Part shown: positions 5,769-8,305 of the stretch, piece after piece | Numbering within the stretch: position 1 is the first letter of the stretch | Layout: every line of letters begins with the position of its first letter | NCBI GenBank assembly: GCA_003695455.1 | Contig: RFJF01000373.1 | Span: 1 to 8,305, forward strand | Direction of reading: 5' to 3' | DNA length: 8,305 nucleotides | Origin: Chloroflexota bacterium | GTDB taxonomy: Bacteria; Chloroflexota; Anaerolineae; 4572-78; J111 | Notes under the pieces: model-generated | Database searches by the model: none | What the model saw: the letters and a program-made list of their open reading frames with translations, nothing else | Told to the model about the DNA's origin: nothing | Position numbers and translations under genes: made by a program

Positions 5769-5976
5769 AAAAGCTCAGGTTGCAGCAACCGTTCACCCAG
5801 TCAATGCTCACCGAACCAAAATGGGTGGTGAGCCGGGCAAAATTTGGCCCCAGATAAAAACCCACATCATATATTTTCCAGAGCAGAACCAGCCCTATTA
5901 ACGCCAGCGTAATGAGGGTGGGCAAGTGAAAAAAGTATTCAAGGTATTTTTCAGGGCTTTTTTGCGGCTTGGTCAA
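5767..5976 (-). CDS. Possible small membrane protein, 69 codons, unknown function
   Basis: I do not recognise this protein. It has a charged N-terminus (TKPQKSPEKYLEYFFH) and then a hydrophobic stretch, LPTLITLALIGLVLLW (about 18-33), that would make one transmembrane helix. A short C-terminal part follows, with two adjacent cysteines (NGCCNLSF). It begins with TTG one base after the stop of the upstream ligase gene, so translation would rely on coupling or re-initiation. No ATG is available in this frame, and a ribosome site is at best weak (GGGTG within the ligase's last codons). Its stop overlaps the T-tract of the 6S RNA terminator. Position and a sensible membrane segment favour a real gene. 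The poor start and the lack of a known relative speak against it. Confidence 0.5.
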   Translation of the reverse strand: MTKPQKSPEKYLEYFFHLPTLITLALIGLVLLWKIYDVGFYLGPNFARLTTHFGSVSIDWVNGCCNLSF

Positions 5977-5977
5977 A

Positions 5978-7084
5978 TTACCAACACCCGATTACGGTTT
6001 CATCGGCCAGCATATCTACAACTGCTTCCATACTGTTGGTTTCGTTATATTTTTTCAGTTGGCGGTCTGCGCTGGTTCCCTGTTCTAAAATGGTGTTGAT
6101 GTGCTCAATCTCTTCTCGCGTCCCCAACTGGTCCACTACATCGTCAACAAATTCCAGCAGTTCCCGCATTAAAAATCTAACCGGCACTTCTTTCTGGCAG
6201 CCAAAATCAATCAGTTTGCCGTCAATGCCGTCTTTGATGGCGCGCCATTTGTTTTCGGCCAGCAGGCCCCGGCGGTAAATGCGCCAGGTCTGGTTGTTTT
6301 CACGCAGTTGGATGAGTTTGGCTACCACCGCCTGAATCAGCGCCGCTACGGCAATCACATCATCCATTTTGGTTATGCAATCGCTCATTCTGAATTCAAG
6401 CGTTGGAAATTGAGGATGCGGGCGCACATCCCACCAGATTTTGGTGGGTTCATCAATGCAGCCGGTTTTCACCAGTGTGTCGGTGTACCGTTCAAATTCC
6501 TGGTAAGAGTCAAAATATTCGGGCAGACCGGTGCGGGGCAAATCTTCAAAAACAACGCTGCGGTAAGATTTGAGACCGGTGTAACGTCCTGCCCAGAAGG
6601 GAGACGAGGTAGACAGTGTGAGAATGTGCGGCACAAAATAGGCAATCTGGTTCATAATGTCAATGCGCATATTTTTGTCAGGAATGCCAACATGCACGTG
6701 CATTCCAAAAATCAGCAATCGCTGGGCAATCAGGTGCATATCTTTTACCAGCGTTTTGTACCGTTCTTTGTCGGTGATAATCTGGTCTTGCCAGCGAGAA
6801 AAGGGGTGCGTGCCCGCTGCCACAATTTTGCGATTGTTTTTATCGGCAATGTCGGCTACCATGGTGCGCAACCGTTTCACCTCGGCGCGGGCTTCTTTGA
6901 TGTTGCGGCACACGTGGCTGCCGGTTTCAATTTGTGATTGAAGGAATTCCGGTTTGACCTGATCCCGGAAAACTACTGCACCCTGGTCCAGAATTTCAGA
7001 AATGTAGCTGGTCAGTTCCCGCGTTTCCGGGTCAATTATTTGGTACTCTTCTTCAATGCCAATGGTGAGATCGTGAATATCCAC
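5978..7084 (-). CDS. Carboxylate-amine ligase, YbdK / glutamate-cysteine ligase type 2 family
   Basis: This 368-residue protein is a full-length member of the GCS2 ATP-grasp-like ligase family. Conserved blocks in order are TIGIEEEYQIID (7-18), AAGTHPFSRW (89-98), GMHVHVGI (127-134), SSPFWAGRYTGLKSYRS (160-176) and TLEFRMSD (228-235). The glutamates of the first block and the histidines of the third belong to the ATP/metal site in this family. E. coli YbdK has weak glutamate-cysteine ligase activity, and actinobacterial relatives (EgtA) make gamma-glutamylcysteine for ergothioneine, so the true substrate here is open. The start codon is GTG (7082-7084), preceded at six bases by AAAGGGGGG (7091-7099). 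An extended -10 promoter lies about 50 bases upstream. The gene is divergent from gnd, with a small membrane ORF directly downstream. Confidence 0.93.
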   Translation of the reverse strand: MDIHDLTIGIEEEYQIIDPETRELTSYISEILDQGAVVFRDQVKPEFLQSQIETGSHVCRNIKEARAEVKRLRTMVADIADKNNRKIVAAGTHPFSRWQDQIITDKERYKTLVKDMHLIAQRLLIFGMHVHVGIPDKNMRIDIMNQIAYFVPHILTLSTSSPFWAGRYTGLKSYRSVVFEDLPRTGLPEYFDSYQEFERYTDTLVKTGCIDEPTKIWWDVRPHPQFPTLEFRMSDCITKMDDVIAVAALIQAVVAKLIQLRENNQTWRIYRRGLLAENKWRAIKDGIDGKLIDFGCQKEVPVRFLMRELLEFVDDVVDQLGTREEIEHINTILEQGTSADRQLKKYNETNSMEAVVDMLADETVIGCW

Positions 7085-7130
7085 AGAAAGCCCCCCTTTG
7101 CTTAAATAAACCGGTCAATATTTTGGCTGA

Positions 7131-7139
7131 ATTATAACA
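7131..7139 (-). promoter_or_regulatory. Extended -10 promoter of the carboxylate-amine ligase gene
   Basis: On the minus strand TGTTATAAT (7139-7131) is a perfect TATAAT with the TGn extension. The sequence at the -35 position (TTCAAC, 7159-7154) is a poor match, which is normal for extended -10 promoters. Transcription would start near 7124, leaving a 40-base leader. Confidence 0.65.
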
Positions 7140-7253
7140 CAGGGGCGCCAATTGTTGAAAGTGGCAAATTCAAACAGTTTATTTAACAATCATTTAAGGC
7201 TGTCCCGTTAATGCACACGTGAACATTGGGCTGCAAATTCCCGTTTAACAAAT

Positions 7254-7293
7254 TTTTGTGCTACAATTTCATGGTGTTTTTTTCAGCACAAAA
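7254..7293. repeat. Nine-base inverted repeat around the gnd -10 box
   Basis: TTTTGTGCT (7254-7262) is repeated as its perfect reverse complement AGCACAAAA (7285-7293), separated by 22 bases. The left arm overlaps the gnd extended -10 box and the right arm lies just past the predicted transcription start. It could be an operator for a dimeric regulator or chance in AT-rich DNA. Confidence 0.4.
7259..7267 (+). promoter_or_regulatory. Extended -10 promoter of gnd
   Basis: TGCTACAAT (7259-7267) is a TACAAT box with TGn extension and no good -35 box. Transcription would start near 7274, giving a leader of about 70 bases before the gnd ribosome site. Confidence 0.55.
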
Positions 7294-7346
7294 GGCAAAT
7301 GCCCGCAAATTTTCAACCTAAACCCAAATTAAGAGAGGGAATTATT

Positions 7347-8305
7347 ATGTCAAAGAATCAGTTTGGTTTGATTGGGCTGGCGGTGATGGGCCAGAATCTG
7401 GTACTCAATGCCGCCGACCACGGCTTTCGGGTATCGGTGTACAACCGCACCGGCTCCAAAACCGAGGCGTTTATGCAAGGCGAAGCCGCCGAAAAAACTA
7501 TTGATGCGTTCTACTCACTTGAAGATTTTGTTGCCAGCCTGGAACGCCCCCGCATGATTCAGATTATGGTCCAGGCCGGGCGGCCTGTAGACCTGGTTAT
7601 TGAGCAGCTCAAACCGCTGCTGGACCCCGGCGATATCCTCATTGACGGCGGCAACTCGTATTTTCCGGATACAGAACGCCGCGCCAAAGAGCTGGAAGCC
7701 GAAGGCTTCCGCTTTATTGGCATGGGCGTATCCGGCGGCGAGGAAGGGGCGCGCTTTGGCCCCAGTATGATGCCCGGCGGCACCACCGAGGCCTACCAGT
7801 TTATTGAACCCATTATGACCGCCATCTCGGCCAAAGCCCCCGCCGATGGCGAACCGTGCGTAACCTACGTAGGGCCGGGCGGCGCCGGGCACTACGTAAA
7901 AATGGTACACAACGGCATTGAGTACGGCGATATGCAGCTCATTGCCGAAAGTTACAACCTGCTCAAACGCGCGCTCAACCCTTCGGCAGAACAGTTTCAC
8001 CAGATTTTCAGCCGCTGGAACAGCGGCCCCATGTCATCATTTTTGGTTGAAATTACCGCCAACATTTTTACCAAAATGGATGACGACACCGGCCGGCCGC
8101 TGGTTGATATGATTCTGGACCGGGCCGGTCAAAAAGGCACCGGCAAATGGACCAGCCAGAATGCGCTCGACGTACCCGCGCCCGTGCCAACCCTGTTTGC
8201 CGCCGTAGATGCGCGCATCATTTCATCCATGAAAGACGAACGCGTGGCCGCCGCTAAAATTCTGAGCGGTCCGGCAGACACCTTTGAGGACGACGCCGAT
8301 GAGCT
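7347..8305 (+). CDS. gnd: 6-phosphogluconate dehydrogenase, decarboxylating (3' truncated)
   Basis: The enzyme oxidises and decarboxylates 6-phosphogluconate to ribulose 5-phosphate with reduction of NADP, in the oxidative pentose-phosphate pathway. The frame is open from ATG 7347 to the window end (319 full codons of about 470 usual). The Rossmann motif is [12 protein letters not shown] (7-18), and NRT (33-35) is at the position that favours NADP. Substrate and catalytic blocks follow: DGGNSYF (100-106, Asn103), GVSGGEEGA (127-135) and [17 protein letters not shown] (179-195) with Lys185, Asn189 and Glu192. [15 protein letters not shown] is also present further on. The length and motifs match the long, dimeric E. 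coli-type enzyme, with no frameshift. AGAGAGGGA (7332-7340) is the ribosome site six bases upstream. The C-terminal all-helical domain is cut by the window edge. Confidence 0.97.
   Translation, partial: MSKNQFGLIGLAVMGQNLVLNAADHGFRVSVYNRTGSKTEAFMQGEAAEKTIDAFYSLEDFVASLERPRMIQIMVQAGRPVDLVIEQLKPLLDPGDILIDGGNSYFPDTERRAKELEAEGFRFIGMGVSGGEEGARFGPSMMPGGTTEAYQFIEPIMTAISAKAPADGEPCVTYVGPGGAGHYVKMVHNGIEYGDMQLIAESYNLLKRALNPSAEQFHQIFSRWNSGPMSSFLVEITANIFTKMDDDTGRPLVDMILDRAGQKGTGKWTSQNALDVPAPVPTLFAAVDARIISSMKDERVAAAKILSGPADTFEDDADE

Noticed and set aside
5778..5790. 13-base palindrome GGTTGCAGCAACC near the 6S terminator
   Set aside because: It lies within the end of the small membrane ORF, is short, has no T-tract, and could easily occur by chance.
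5592..5901. Two overlapping plus-strand frames (5592-5831 and 5701-5901)
   Set aside because: They run through the structured 6S RNA and its terminator, have no ribosome site, and their sequences look like translated RNA stems.
6308..6937. 209-codon plus-strand frame inside the carboxylate-amine ligase gene
   Set aside because: It is a shadow of a full-length gene with all family motifs on the other strand.
7515..8000. 161-codon minus-strand frame inside gnd
   Set aside because: It is antisense to a near-canonical 6-phosphogluconate dehydrogenase whose frame is unbroken.
1..8305. Mobile element, CRISPR, toxin-antitoxin or defence system
   Set aside because: No transposase, integrase, terminal inverted repeats, spaced direct repeats or known defence motifs are visible. 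Gene content is housekeeping throughout.

Overview
The window is ordinary chromosomal DNA from a bacterium. All genes share similar codon choice, and there is no transposase, integrase, CRISPR array or phage gene. The trigger factor, ClpP and ClpX proteins, together with the mix of neighbours (a YbdK-type ligase and an FAH-family enzyme), look most like a member of the Chloroflexota, perhaps Anaerolineae. This placement is an inference from protein style, not a proof.

Layout from left to right. The 3' end of an unrecognised gene (1-267, +) is followed by a GC-rich stem-loop. Next comes a short alkyltransferase-like DNA-repair protein (317-688, +). It converges on a minus-strand block, read right to left, of tig, clpP, clpX and an FAH-family hydrolase (5207 down to 696). 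The three protein-quality genes are closely spaced (gaps of about 35 bases), and a consensus-like promoter lies about 175 bases upstream of tig. The FAH gene is 82 bases beyond clpX, behind a weak terminator-like hairpin, so its membership of the operon is uncertain.

The 560-base gap upstream of tig is not empty. On the plus strand it carries its own promoter, about 190 bases that fold like 6S RNA (ssrS), and a very strong intrinsic terminator. The 6S call rests on two sequence blocks that match my memory of E. coli 6S RNA and on a long closing stem. 6S RNA binds the housekeeping sigma-RNA polymerase holoenzyme and damps transcription in stationary phase. The 6S and tig promoters face away from each other.

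To the right, a minus-strand carboxylate-amine ligase of the YbdK/GCS2 type (5978-7084) is followed one base later by a possible 69-codon membrane protein. The ligase is divergent from gnd (7347 to the right edge, +), the oxidative pentose-phosphate enzyme 6-phosphogluconate dehydrogenase. Both have extended -10 promoters in the 262-base spacer.

The genes are mainly housekeeping functions: co-translational folding (tig), ATP-dependent proteolysis (clpX, clpP), global transcription control (6S RNA), DNA-damage recognition (ATL) and NADPH supply (gnd). I found no clear new multi-gene system. The points most worth a second look are the 6S RNA locus, an extra segment of about 34 residues in ClpX next to its ClpP-binding loop, and a trigger factor with an eroded PPIase active site and a long acidic tail.
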